From Prosthecomicrobium pneumaticum (lineage in GTDB: Bacteria; Pseudomonadota; Alphaproteobacteria; Rhizobiales; Kaistiaceae): a stretch of 64,000 nucleotides of DNA. The stretch lies in the NCBI RefSeq assembly GCF_014199915.1, contig NZ_JACHOO010000012.1, positions 1 through 64,000 on the forward strand. Reading direction: 5' to 3'. Of this stretch, positions 19,555-27,612 are shown piece by piece. Numbering within the stretch: the stretch's first letter is position 1; each line of letters opens with the position of its first letter. A program made the translations under genes and the position numbers. The notes beneath the pieces were generated by a model. It did not search any database. It worked only from the letters and a program-made list of their open reading frames with translations, and was not told the DNA's origin.

Positions 19555-19980
19555 ATGGCCGACGACATCCTGCTGATCCTGCATTTCGTCGGGCTCGCGC
19601 TCGGCTTCGCCGGCGGCATCGCCTCGGGCCTCTCGATGCGGCTCGCCCGCGCGGCGGAGCCGGAGGGTGCCGCGGCGCTCCGGCAGATCCCGCCGATCGC
19701 CGCGAAGATCTCGGCGGCCGGCCTCGTCCTCCTCTGGCTGACCGGGGTCATTCTGGTCTTCACGCGGTGGAACGGCTTCGGCGCGCTGCCGGTGCTGTTC
19801 TGGGTCAAGTTCGCCTTCGTGCTGGCGCTCACCGCGCTCGTCGGCGTCGTCGAGGCGACGCATGCGCGGCTGAAGCGGACGGGCGACGCGGCGCTGCGCG
19901 GTCGGCTCGCCAAGCTCGGGCCGCTCTCCGGCCTCGCAGCGCTCGGGGCGCTGATCTTCGCCGTCCTCGCCTTTCACTAG
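19555..19980 (+). CDS. Four-helix integral membrane protein
   Basis: 141 aa; four hydrophobic helices can be placed (about 5-27, 47-67, 80-100, 118-140), with a short polar C-terminus. I do not recognise a family with certainty; the layout resembles small DUF2269/CopD-like membrane proteins. The start ATG 19555 has GGAGGGGG upstream. It sits 40 bases after the PhzF gene and may be co-transcribed. No function is claimed. Confidence 0.7.
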   Translation: MADDILLILHFVGLALGFAGGIASGLSMRLARAAEPEGAAALRQIPPIAAKISAAGLVLLWLTGVILVFTRWNGFGALPVLFWVKFAFVLALTALVGVVEATHARLKRTGDAALRGRLAKLGPLSGLAALGALIFAVLAFH

Positions 19981-20039
19981 CGAGCGACTTCTCACGAGCG
20001 AGCGACTTCGCCTTTCGCGAGCGGCGTCGCACGAGCGGC

Positions 20040-20068
20040 TTGCGCCCGCGCCGCGCCTTCGCTTAAAA
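20040..20068 (+). promoter_or_regulatory. Candidate promoter of leuA leader
   Basis: TTGCGC (20040-20045), a 17-base spacer and TTAAAA (20063-20068), about 70 bases before the leader peptide start. The -35 box is a moderate match. The gap before it (19981-20039) holds short direct repeats of GAGCGACTTC and no gene. Confidence 0.4.
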
Positions 20069-20134
20069 GATTTCCCGTCCGGCCTTTCGCGCCGGGCCAG
20101 TCAGTTCTCCGGCGGGTCTTCCGCCGATCCGACG

Positions 20135-20251
20135 ATGCCGATGACCAGGACGGAACGCCCCTTCGCCGCCGCCGCCACGCCGACCCCGGTCGGCGCGCCG
20201 GCGTGCGCCTGCGTTCTCCTTTCCGGCCTTCTTCTCCTTACGAGCCCCTGA
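20135..20251 (+). CDS. Leucine-rich leader peptide upstream of leuA
   Basis: A 38-codon frame ending CVLLSGLLLLTSP-stop, with six Leu codons among the last twelve. An internal ATG at 20141 is an alternative start, and the ribosome site is weak. Just after the Leu run comes a long hairpin: CCCCTGAGCGCC (20245-20256) pairs with GGGCGTTCAGGGG ending about 20290, with a smaller inner hairpin. The stop codon lies in its 5' arm. The layout fits leucine-dependent attenuation. No T-run follows, so control may act on translation or Rho-dependent termination. Confidence 0.6.
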   Translation: MPMTRTERPFAAAATPTPVGAPACACVLLSGLLLLTSP

Positions 20252-20290
20252 GCGCCGGCCGGCCGCATCTGCGGACGGGCGTTCAGGGGA
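20245..20290 (+). promoter_or_regulatory. RNA hairpin of the leuA leader
   Basis: A 12-bp stem with one G-U pair, formed by CCCCTGAGCGCC and GGGCGTTCAGGGG, enclosing CCGC-ATCT-GCGG. It overlaps the stop codon of the Leu-rich frame and ends about 75 bases before leuA. Confidence 0.6.
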
Positions 20291-20363
20291 GCGACGACGA
20301 CGAACCCAGAGCTGCACGCCCGCGCTGAGCGACTCGCGACCGGGCGACCCGAGAGGAAGACCG

Positions 20364-21941
20364 ATGACCACCGAAGCCGGCTCCGCCGAAACCTCGTCCG
20401 CGCGCGAGCGCATCTACATCTTCGACACCACGCTGCGCGACGGCGAACAGTGCCCCGGCGCCTCGATGACCTTCGAGGAGAAGCTCGAGGTCGCCGAACT
20501 GCTCGAGGAGATGGGCGTCGACATCATCGAGGCGGGTTTCCCGATCGCGAGCCAGGGCGATTTCGAGAGCGTGCTCGAGATCGCGAGGCGGGCCGGGGAC
20601 GTGACGATCGCCGGCCTCGCCCGCGCCATTCCGGCCGATATCGCGCGCGCCGGCGAGGCGGTGAAGCCCGCCCGGCGCGGCCGCATCCACACCTTCGTCT
20701 CGACCTCGCCGATCCATCTGGCGCATCAGATGAAGAAGTCGGAGAGCGAGGTGCTCGAGATCATCGCCCGCACGGTGGCGCAGGCGCGCAACCTCGTCGA
20801 GGACGTCGAGTGGTCGGCGATGGACGCCACCCGCACGCCGGTCGAGTATCTGGTGCGCTGCGTCGACACCGCGATCCGCGCCGGCGCGACGACGATCAAC
20901 CTGCCCGATACGGTCGGCTATGCCGTGCCGGAGGAATATGCCGCGATGTTCCGCGAGGTGCGCGAGCGCGTGGCCGATTCCGACAAGGCGATCTTCTCGG
21001 TGCACTGCCACGACGATCTGGGCCTCGCGGTCGCCAATTCGCTCGCCGGCATCGCCGGCGGCGCGCGGCAGGTCGAATGCACCATCAACGGCCTCGGCGA
21101 GCGCGCCGGCAATGCGGCGCTCGAGGAAGTGGTGATGGCGATCCGCACCCGCGGCGACGTGATGCCCTACGAGACCCGCGTCGAGACCCGCATGCTGACC
21201 CGCGCCTCGAAGCTCGTCTCGAACGTCTCCGCCTTCCCGGTCCAGTACAACAAGGCGATCGTCGGCCGGAACGCCTTCGCGCACGAGAGCGGCATCCACC
21301 AGGACGGCATGCTGAAGAACGCCTCGACCTACGAGATCATGACGCCCGAAACGGTCGGCGTGAAGGCGACCTCGCTCGTCATGGGCAAGCATTCCGGCCG
21401 CCACGCCTTCCGCGAGAAGCTGAAGGAGCTGGGTTACGAACTGGGCGACAACCAGCTCGAAGACGCCTTCAAGCGGTTCAAGGATCTCGCCGACCGCAAG
21501 AAGCACGTCTATGACGAGGACATCGAGGCGCTGGTCGGCGACGAGGTGGCGGTCGCGGCCGAGCGCGTCCGGGTGCTCGCGCTGACGGTCATCGCCGGCA
21601 CGGGCGGACCGCAGAAGGCGATCATCACCCTCGACATCGAGGGCAACCACGTCACCAAGGAGGCGACCGGCAACGGCCCGGTCGACGCCACCTTCAACGC
21701 CATCAAGGCGATCGTGCCGCACGAGGCGAGGATGTCGCTCTATCAGGTGCACGCCGTCACCGAAGGCACGGACGCGCAGGCCGAGGTCTCGGTCCGGCTC
21801 GAGGAAGGCGACAAGGCGGTGACCGGCCGCGGCGCCGACCCCGACACCATGGTGTCCTCGGCGAAGGCCTATATCTCGGCGCTCAACAAGCTGACCGCCA
21901 AGCGCGGCCGCCAGCACGCCCAGGCCGCTGCGAGCGCCTGA
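20364..21941 (+). CDS. leuA: 2-isopropylmalate synthase
   Basis: 525 aa. Condenses acetyl-CoA with 2-ketoisovalerate, the committed step of leucine synthesis. The DRE-TIM barrel catalytic motif is [16 protein letters not shown], and the metal site [16 protein letters not shown] is intact, as is the [20 protein letters not shown] block. The C-terminal LeuA allosteric domain (about 390-515), where leucine binds, is present in full. Homocitrate synthase is less likely given length and motifs. GAGAGGAAG precedes ATG 20364. Probably regulated by the upstream leader peptide. Confidence 0.96.
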   Translation: MTTEAGSAETSSARERIYIFDTTLRDGEQCPGASMTFEEKLEVAELLEEMGVDIIEAGFPIASQGDFESVLEIARRAGDVTIAGLARAIPADIARAGEAVKPARRGRIHTFVSTSPIHLAHQMKKSESEVLEIIARTVAQARNLVEDVEWSAMDATRTPVEYLVRCVDTAIRAGATTINLPDTVGYAVPEEYAAMFREVRERVADSDKAIFSVHCHDDLGLAVANSLAGIAGGARQVECTINGLGERAGNAALEEVVMAIRTRGDVMPYETRVETRMLTRASKLVSNVSAFPVQYNKAIVGRNAFAHESGIHQDGMLKNASTYEIMTPETVGVKATSLVMGKHSGRHAFREKLKELGYELGDNQLEDAFKRFKDLADRKKHVYDEDIEALVGDEVAVAAERVRVLALTVIAGTGGPQKAIITLDIEGNHVTKEATGNGPVDATFNAIKAIVPHEARMSLYQVHAVTEGTDAQAEVSVRLEEGDKAVTGRGADPDTMVSSAKAYISALNKLTAKRGRQHAQAAASA

Positions 21942-21949
21942 GCGCCCTC

Positions 21950-22330
21950 AACCCAACCCTCTCCCCACTCGGCTCGGCTGTTGCCGAGCCGAGTGGGGAA
22001 AAGGCGAAGTCGGCAACAGCCGACTTCGCCGGCGGGAGAGGGGGCGGGTCGCTCTCCTGGGGCGCGCGTCGCTCTCCTTTCGCCGCTGATGAGTCACGGT
22101 CAGACGGCCGGGTTCCCCTCTCCCGCTTGCGGGAAAGGGCTTTCGGACTCGGCGCCGCAGGGCGCGCAAGCGGCCGAGATGCCTAGGGTGAGGGCCGCTC
22201 ATTTCGCCCGGCGAAGGAAGGGCCCTCACCCCGACCCTCTCCCGCGGGGCGGGAGAGGGGGCGGGTCGCTCTCTTGGGGGCTCGTCGCTCTCCTAGGGGG
22301 CGCGTCGCTCTCCTTGGGGGCTTGCCGCTC
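21950..22330. repeat. REP-like cluster with 20-bp tandem repeats
   Basis: The gap after leuA holds the long double palindrome of this repeat family (about 21960-22030), two hairpin cores (about 22118 and 22233) and a tandem array of a 19-20 bp unit GTCGCTCTCCTNGGGGGC at 22265, 22284 and 22304, with a decayed fourth copy near 22324. Two further copies lie near 22049-22080. No gene is supported. Confidence 0.8.
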
Positions 22331-22349
22331 TTGCCGCCACACTGCAAGA

Positions 22350-23072
22350 ATGCCAGCGGGGGTTGCGATCCCTCTCCCGCTCCGCGGGAGAGGGCAGGGT
22401 GAGGGCTCTTCCTTGGACGCTGCGACGGAGCGGGCGAGGCGGTTGCGGAGGGATCAGACAGAGGCCGAGCGCCGGCTCTGGTACCGGCTGCGCGATCGGC
22501 GTCTGGGCGGCTGGAAGTTCCGGCGCCAGATCCCGGTCGACCGCTACATCCTCGACTTTCTCTGCAAGGAAGCGGCGCTTGCGGTCGAACTCGACGGCGG
22601 CCAGCATTCGGAATTTCGCGCGGCCTACGACCGGGAACGAACGGAGCGGCTCGAACGGCTCGGCCTTCGCGTCATGCGGTTCTGGAACGTCGATGTGCTC
22701 ACCAACATGGACGGCGTGCTCGACGTGATCCTCATTGCCTGCGAGGAGGGTGCCCGGACCCTCGAGCGAAGCACGGAGGAGGGGGGAAGGAAGAGCCCTC
22801 ACCCCCGCCCTCTCCCCACTCGGCTCGGCAACAGCCGAGCCGAGTGGGAAGAGGGTAGGGTGAGGACCCTCAGCCCATCCGGCGCTTCGCCGCCGCGCTC
22901 GGGGGCAGATCGGTCGGGTCGGGGTGGAACTGGAACAGCCAGGTCTCGCTCAGCGCCTGGTCGCCACGGCGCAGATACATGCGCAGGTCGACCGGCTGCG
23001 CGTCCTCCGGCTTCAGATCGAAGATCACCCGCCAGCGCGGCGTGCCGACGACCGGCAGGGCGTAGGTGTTGA
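22350..23072 (+). CDS. DUF559 (VSR-like fold) protein, ends altered by repeats
   Basis: The conserved part (about 22420-22745) is a complete DUF559 domain: RARRLRRDQTEAERRLWYRL, then GGWKFRRQIPVDRYILDFLC, AVELDGGQHSE and LRVMRFWNVDVL. The family is related to very-short-patch-repair endonucleases and carries D and QH active-site residues; its role is unknown. From ATG 22350 the first 20 codons read through a REP hairpin; a TTG at 22413 may be the true start. The frame continues past the domain through another REP element and about 200 bases antisense to the next gene, so the last 100 residues are unlike the family. Confidence 0.6.
   Translation: MPAGVAIPLPLRGRGQGEGSSLDAATERARRLRRDQTEAERRLWYRLRDRRLGGWKFRRQIPVDRYILDFLCKEAALAVELDGGQHSEFRAAYDRERTERLERLGLRVMRFWNVDVLTNMDGVLDVILIACEEGARTLERSTEEGGRKSPHPRPLPTRLGNSRAEWEEGRVRTLSPSGASPPRSGADRSGRGGTGTARSRSAPGRHGADTCAGRPAARPPASDRRSPASAACRRPAGRRC
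22792..22866. repeat. REP-like element with long palindrome
   Basis: CCCTCACCCCCGCCCTCTCC, then ACTCGGCTCGGC-AACA-GCCGAGCCGAGT, then GGAAGAGGGTAGGGTGAGG. It lies inside the 3' part of the DUF559 frame and just after the stop of the convergent glucan gene. Confidence 0.8.
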
Positions 23073-24477
23073 TGATGGTGCCCGAGCTCGCGCTCACCGA
23101 GGCGTCGACGCCGTCCTTCTGGCCGAGCGCGGCGATGCCGCCGCCTTCGAAATCGACGGCGAACTTCGTCACCCCCTTCGGACGGGGCTGGCCCGGAACG
23201 CCGCCCATGCCGGTGCGGGTGGCGACGACGCGCGCGGCCGTGGGCGGGAAGGGCTCCTCCGCCACCCAGTGCAGACGATAGTCGATCGCGAGCGCATCGC
23301 CCTTCTCGACCGGCTTCGCCGGCACCCAATAGGCGACGATGTTGTCGTGGATCTCGTCATCGGTCGGGATCTCGACGAGTTGCACGGCACCGGCACCCCA
23401 GCCGCCGCGCGGCTCGATCCACACCGAGGGGCGCTTGTCGTAGAACACGCCGTCGTCCTGGTAATGGTCGAAATTGCGGTCCCGCTGCAGGAGGCCGAAG
23501 CCGCGCGGATCGGAATCGACGAAGCTCGAGGTCATCACCCGCGGCGGATTGTTGAGCGGGCGCCACAGCCGCTCGCCGGCGCCGGTCCAGATCGCGAGGC
23601 CGTCGGCGTCGTGGATCTCCGGCCGCCAGTCCGGCGCCTTCTCCTTGTCGGTCTCGGAATACCAGAACATGCTCGTCAGCGCCGCGAGGCCGACCCGCGC
23701 GATCGCCCGCCGGGCGAAGAAGCGGGCGCTGATGTCCATCACCACCTTCTTGTCGCGCGACATGTCCATGCGCAGCGCCCCGGTGATGCTCTCGCCGTCC
23801 ATCAGGCAGTAGACGACGAGCGTGCCGGTCTCCGAAGGCGCGAAGAAGAAGTCGGTGAAGCGGGGGAATTCCTCCGGCTGCGGCATGGCGCAGTTGATCG
23901 CCACCGCCCGGGCGGAGAGGCCGTACTGATCGAGCTCGCCCGAGGAGCGGAAATAGGCCGCGCCGAGGAAGGCGACCCAGTCGCGCTCCGGCTCGGCATC
24001 CGGATCCATGACGCGGAAGCCGGCAAAGCCGATATCGCCGGGAAGGAGCCGGGCCGGACTGTCCTTCGGGATGTCGAAGAAGTCCGGCCGATAGAGCAGG
24101 CTGCGGGACTCGCCGGCATCGACGAGATGGATGCCGACCGGCTGCTTGAAGAACTTGCCGAGGTGGAAGAAGCGGATCGGCGCCTTGCCGCCGGCGATCG
24201 TCAGCGTGTGATCGTTGCGGAAGCGGATCTTCCAGTGGTCTTCATAGTCGATCTTCTCGAGCACCGCCCCGTCGCGGACCGGCGTCGGCGCGTAGGGCGC
24301 GGCGGCCATGGTGCGGGCGCGTTCGACGAGCCCATCGAAGCTGAAGGGGGCCGCCGGTCCGAAGGTGAGCGGCGAGGCCGCGGCGCTGGCCTCGGCGGCA
24401 TGGGCGACGAGCGGCAGTTCGAGGCCGAGCGCCGCGAGGCCGGCGAGGACGGTGCGGCGAGAGATGTCAGGCGTCAT
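22870..24477 (-). CDS. Periplasmic glucan biosynthesis protein (OpgG/OpgD family)
   Basis: 535 aa, the family length. Such proteins act in the periplasm in making osmoregulated glucans. The N-terminus SRRTVLAGLAALGLELPL with a twin-arginine suggests Tat export, which is typical of OpgD rather than Sec-exported OpgG. The mature domain starts FSFDGLVERARTMAAAPY. Family blocks such as GKFFKQPVGIHLVD, AAYFRSSGELDQYGLSARA and RPSVWIEPRGGWGAGAVQLVEIPT follow, and the C-terminal beta domain ends PRWRVIFDL. OpgG versus OpgD cannot be decided, and no opgH is nearby. Confidence 0.88.
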   Translation of the reverse strand: MTPDISRRTVLAGLAALGLELPLVAHAAEASAAASPLTFGPAAPFSFDGLVERARTMAAAPYAPTPVRDGAVLEKIDYEDHWKIRFRNDHTLTIAGGKAPIRFFHLGKFFKQPVGIHLVDAGESRSLLYRPDFFDIPKDSPARLLPGDIGFAGFRVMDPDAEPERDWVAFLGAAYFRSSGELDQYGLSARAVAINCAMPQPEEFPRFTDFFFAPSETGTLVVYCLMDGESITGALRMDMSRDKKVVMDISARFFARRAIARVGLAALTSMFWYSETDKEKAPDWRPEIHDADGLAIWTGAGERLWRPLNNPPRVMTSSFVDSDPRGFGLLQRDRNFDHYQDDGVFYDKRPSVWIEPRGGWGAGAVQLVEIPTDDEIHDNIVAYWVPAKPVEKGDALAIDYRLHWVAEEPFPPTAARVVATRTGMGGVPGQPRPKGVTKFAVDFEGGGIAALGQKDGVDASVSASSGTIINTYALPVVGTPRWRVIFDLKPEDAQPVDLRMYLRRGDQALSETWLFQFHPDPTDLPPSAAAKRRMG

Positions 24478-24679
24478 GAGACGGGATCCGAAGCATTCGT
24501 CGGTGAATTCGCGCAGAAGCGGATGTCAGCTAGCGGAAGACGCGACGTGACGCCAGATCGTCGTGATCGTCTCCCCTGCGTCACGAGGCGCCTTCGTCTG
24601 CGGCGGCCCCGTCCCTCGCGCGCCGGAGAATCCCCGGCACTTTCCGCGGCGCCCGCGGCGCCGCTCCGGCCAAGAAAAA

Positions 24680-24700
24680 GGCCGCACAGACAGTGCGGCC
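24680..24700 (-). terminator. Terminator of the phytase-like esterase gene
   Basis: Stem GGCCGCAC / GTGCGGCC with loop AGACA; on the minus strand it is followed by TTTTT. It lies 44 bases after the stop of the esterase gene. The remaining gap to the glucan gene (24478-24679) shows no gene. Confidence 0.85.
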
Positions 24701-24743
24701 TCGTCTCCCGGGCGTCGCGCGGGGAACGTCCCCCGCACGAGGA

Positions 24744-26957
24744 TCACATCGGCAGGGCGAGCTTGCCGAGCCGGATGAACTGCGTCTCGCCGGAATGGTC
24801 GTCGACGCCGTCATTGTCGGTGATGGCGAAGGCCTCGCCGGCCGCGTCGATCGCGAAACTCTCGAGCTTGTCGAGGACATAGCCGTTCGGCGCCTTCAGC
24901 TCCGGCAGGACGTCGTGGACGAGCTTCTTCTCGACCACCGGCAGCGTACCGCCGAGCGGAGCCGGGGTGACGCCTTCGAGCGACACGAAGGTCAGCTTCT
25001 TGACCTTCGCGGCCGCACCGATCTGGTTGTCGCGCTCGATCACCACGAGGCCGCCCGGGACCGCAGTGATCTCGGACAGGCCGATCCAGCCCTTCTCGAC
25101 CTTGTCGAGCGGATAGTGCACCGCGCCCCATTCCTTGCTCGCCGGCTTGTAGGCGAGGAGCTTGGTCATGCCCTTCGGATCGTCCTTCCACTCGCGCTGG
25201 ACGGCGAGCCAGACGGTCTCGTCCGCACCCGTGCCGGTGACCGCGACACCCTCGAAGCCGAAGCGGGTGGCGTTGGCGGCGAGCGCCTCGGGGAGGGCGA
25301 TCTCCTCGAGGATCCCGCCCTCGGCGTCGACCTTGACGAGCGTCGACTGCGTCTTGTTCTTCTCGCGCTCCGGATTGCCCTCGGAGGCGAGCCAGAAGCC
25401 GCCGCCCCCGGCGAGCGCAATGCCCTCGAGGTCGAGGAGCTTCGCCGGTGCGCCGTCCTTCGTCACGGTCACGGCGCCGGTGATCACCGCCGGGCTCTTC
25501 GTCGCATCGATCGTCAGGATGCGGGCCTGCGAGAAGGCGCTGTCGGTGACGGCGTAGAGCTTGCCGGCGACGGTGGCGTCCGCCGCCGCGCCGGACAGCG
25601 CCGCCCAGGGCAGCGGCCGGCCGTCGGCATCATCGGCCGAGACGATGGTCGGATAGGCCGGCGCGCTCTCGGTCCGCGCGTAGATCGTCACGACGGAGCC
25701 GATCAGGCCGTCCTCGCGCAGGTCGGTCTCGCTCGCCGTGACGAACAGATTGCGCTGCGGGATGGCGAGCAGTCCCTCCGGACCGATGCCGCCGGGCAGC
25801 GCCTGCAGGAAGGTCGGTGCCTTGCCGGCACCCTCGTCCTTGAAGACGCCGACGAGCGAGGCGCGCTCGGAGGCGACGAAGATCAGGTGGTCGGAGCCGA
25901 AGGTCGCGACTTCCGCGCCTTCCGGCTCGTTGCCCTTCTTGTTGCGCTTCTCGGGATAGTGGCCGAGGCGGACGGTCTCATATTCGAAGCTGGTGCCGGA
26001 ATCGTAGTCGACCGTGCCGTCCTTCCTGAAGATCGTGAAGCCGCGGCTGCCGCCCTTCCAGTCGCCTTCGTTCGCCGTGACGAAGCGCTCGTCGTCGATC
26101 CACTGGATGGTATCGGGCTCGCGGGCGACGCCCTTCATCGAGCCGGTCAGCGAAATCACTCCGTCCTTCTCGGTGTCGATGCCGTCGAGATCGACCGCGC
26201 CGGCGGAGAACTGGCTCTTGACGGTGCCGGTGGCGAGATCGACCACGACGATGTGGTTGTTCTCCTGCAGCGTCACCGCGACCTCGTCGAGGCCGTTGAT
26301 GTCGACATATTCGGGTTCCGGATCGTCGCCGGCGACCGAGGCGATGCCGGTGAGGTCGATCACCGTCTTCGAGGCGCAATCGACCGCGCCGTCGGCGCCG
26401 AGCGTGAAGCTCGTCAGATTGCCGGCCGGCATCTGCGGGATGACGCCGTCGTTCACCTCCTCGTCGCGCTCGTTCTCGATCGCGATGGCGAGGAACTTGC
26501 CGTCCCGGCTCTTGATCACCGAATCGGGCTGGCCGCCGAGATCGCAGCTCGAAACGAGCGTCTTCTCGGCGAGGTCGACCACGCCGAGGAAGCCCGACGG
26601 ATTGCTCTTCGATTCGGAGGTGTTGACCGCGACGAGGGCGAAGCCCTTCGACACGGTGACCGAGGTCGGCTCGCCTTCGAGGGCGACGGTGCCGGCGGCC
26701 TTCGGGGCGTGCGGATCCGTGATGTCGATCATCCCGATCCGCCGGCCGGGGCTGTCGGAATAGACGAGCGTCATGCCGTCATCGGTGACGGCGACGATCT
26801 CGGCCGCGGTGCTCTTCGCCGGATCGGCGCCTTCCGGCAGATTGTCGACGACGTTGAACGTGGCGGTGCGGTTGAAGTTGTCCGCCGCAGCAGCGGTCAG
26901 GGCGGTTCCGGCGAGGAAGGCTGCGGCAAGCGCTCCGGCAGCGATCGGATGTCTCAT
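24744..26957 (-). CDS. Secreted esterase-like (phytase family) beta-propeller protein
   Basis: 737 aa. A signal peptide (AAGALAAAFLAGTALTAAAA) is followed by about 350 residues resembling the choice-of-anchor I propeller domain, then the esterase-like activity of phytase family domain (PF13449), seen in LLDLEGIALAGGGGFWLASEGN, TRFGFEGVAVTG and VLDKLESFAIDAAGEAFAITDND. The family is thought to hydrolyse phosphate or carboxylate esters, but few members are characterised. ATG 26957 has GGGGGACGAG upstream; the frame reaches 26972 with weaker starts. A Pho box lies 69 bases upstream, which suggests induction by phosphate starvation. Confidence 0.85.
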   Translation of the reverse strand: MRHPIAAGALAAAFLAGTALTAAAADNFNRTATFNVVDNLPEGADPAKSTAAEIVAVTDDGMTLVYSDSPGRRIGMIDITDPHAPKAAGTVALEGEPTSVTVSKGFALVAVNTSESKSNPSGFLGVVDLAEKTLVSSCDLGGQPDSVIKSRDGKFLAIAIENERDEEVNDGVIPQMPAGNLTSFTLGADGAVDCASKTVIDLTGIASVAGDDPEPEYVDINGLDEVAVTLQENNHIVVVDLATGTVKSQFSAGAVDLDGIDTEKDGVISLTGSMKGVAREPDTIQWIDDERFVTANEGDWKGGSRGFTIFRKDGTVDYDSGTSFEYETVRLGHYPEKRNKKGNEPEGAEVATFGSDHLIFVASERASLVGVFKDEGAGKAPTFLQALPGGIGPEGLLAIPQRNLFVTASETDLREDGLIGSVVTIYARTESAPAYPTIVSADDADGRPLPWAALSGAAADATVAGKLYAVTDSAFSQARILTIDATKSPAVITGAVTVTKDGAPAKLLDLEGIALAGGGGFWLASEGNPEREKNKTQSTLVKVDAEGGILEEIALPEALAANATRFGFEGVAVTGTGADETVWLAVQREWKDDPKGMTKLLAYKPASKEWGAVHYPLDKVEKGWIGLSEITAVPGGLVVIERDNQIGAAAKVKKLTFVSLEGVTPAPLGGTLPVVEKKLVHDVLPELKAPNGYVLDKLESFAIDAAGEAFAITDNDGVDDHSGETQFIRLGKLALPM

Positions 26958-27025
26958 CTCGTCCCCCAACAAATGCGCCCGCGACGGGCTGCTTCCAGAT
27001 ATGAGGGGCGAGGTAACGATCGGCG

Positions 27026-27043
27026 ATGACGGTGGAATGACAC
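27026..27043 (-). promoter_or_regulatory. Pho box upstream of the phytase-like gene
   Basis: Reading the minus strand: GTGTCAT-TCCA-CCGTCAT, two 7-base direct repeats separated by 4 bases, 12 of 14 matches to the PhoB consensus CTGTCAT-N4-CTGTCAT. It lies 69 bases before the start of the esterase gene, the normal place for a PhoB site overlapping the -35 region. Confidence 0.65.
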
Positions 27044-27104
27044 GAAACGGGCGCGGCTCTCGCCACGCCCGTTACAAAGATCACAATCTGCAGATTTTCT
27101 TCGA

Positions 27105-27188
27105 TCAGCTCAGGACGCCGAACAGCCAGAGCAACAGAATGATCGGGAGCGGGATGCCGATCAGCCAGAGCAGCGCGCCACGGAACAT
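27105..27188 (-). CDS. Short hydrophobic membrane peptide
   Basis: 27 aa: MFRGALLWLIGIPLP followed by IILLLWLFGVLS, with one strong transmembrane span. GGAG lies about 8 bases upstream. It precedes the esterase gene on the same strand but is separated from it by the Pho box region. No family is named with certainty. Confidence 0.55.
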   Translation of the reverse strand: MFRGALLWLIGIPLPIILLLWLFGVLS

Positions 27189-27344
27189 GAGGTGTTCTCC
27201 ACATTTCGAATTGTCGTCAAGAAATGCGCGGAAGGGTCGGTCGGTTCCGCAGCGCACGATTTCCGTCGCGCGGGACCGGGGAGCAACCAAATGCCGTGGC
27301 CGGCGTTGAGCGGGCGTTCTACTCGGATGAAAGGGCGGGCACTC

Positions 27345-27497
27345 ATGAGCACCATTCTCCTCATCGTCATCGTCGTTCTGGTCATCGCGGCGCTGCCGAC
27401 CTGGCCGTATTCGAGCGGCTGGGGCTATTATCCGTCCGGCGGTCTGGGTCTGATCCTCATCATTCTGCTGATCCTCCTGCTGATGGGGCGCCTCTAG
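27345..27497 (+). CDS. DUF3309 family small membrane protein
   Basis: 50 aa: hydrophobic ILLIVIVVLVIAALPTWPYS, then GWGYYPSGGLGLILIILLILLLMGRL, matching the DUF3309 pattern LPTWPYSxxWGYxPSGGLG. The function is unknown. The ribosome site is weak. It is divergent from the 27-aa peptide. Confidence 0.88.
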   Translation: MSTILLIVIVVLVIAALPTWPYSSGWGYYPSGGLGLILIILLILLLMGRL

Positions 27498-27612
27498 CGC
27501 TTCGTCGGCCCATGGGGTCGAGACAGGCGGCTGCGCTCCGGCGCAGCCGCCTTCGTCCGTTGCGTGATGTCCGGAAGGCGGGGGTGGCGTGAGAAGAAGC
27601 AAGGGGCGTCCG

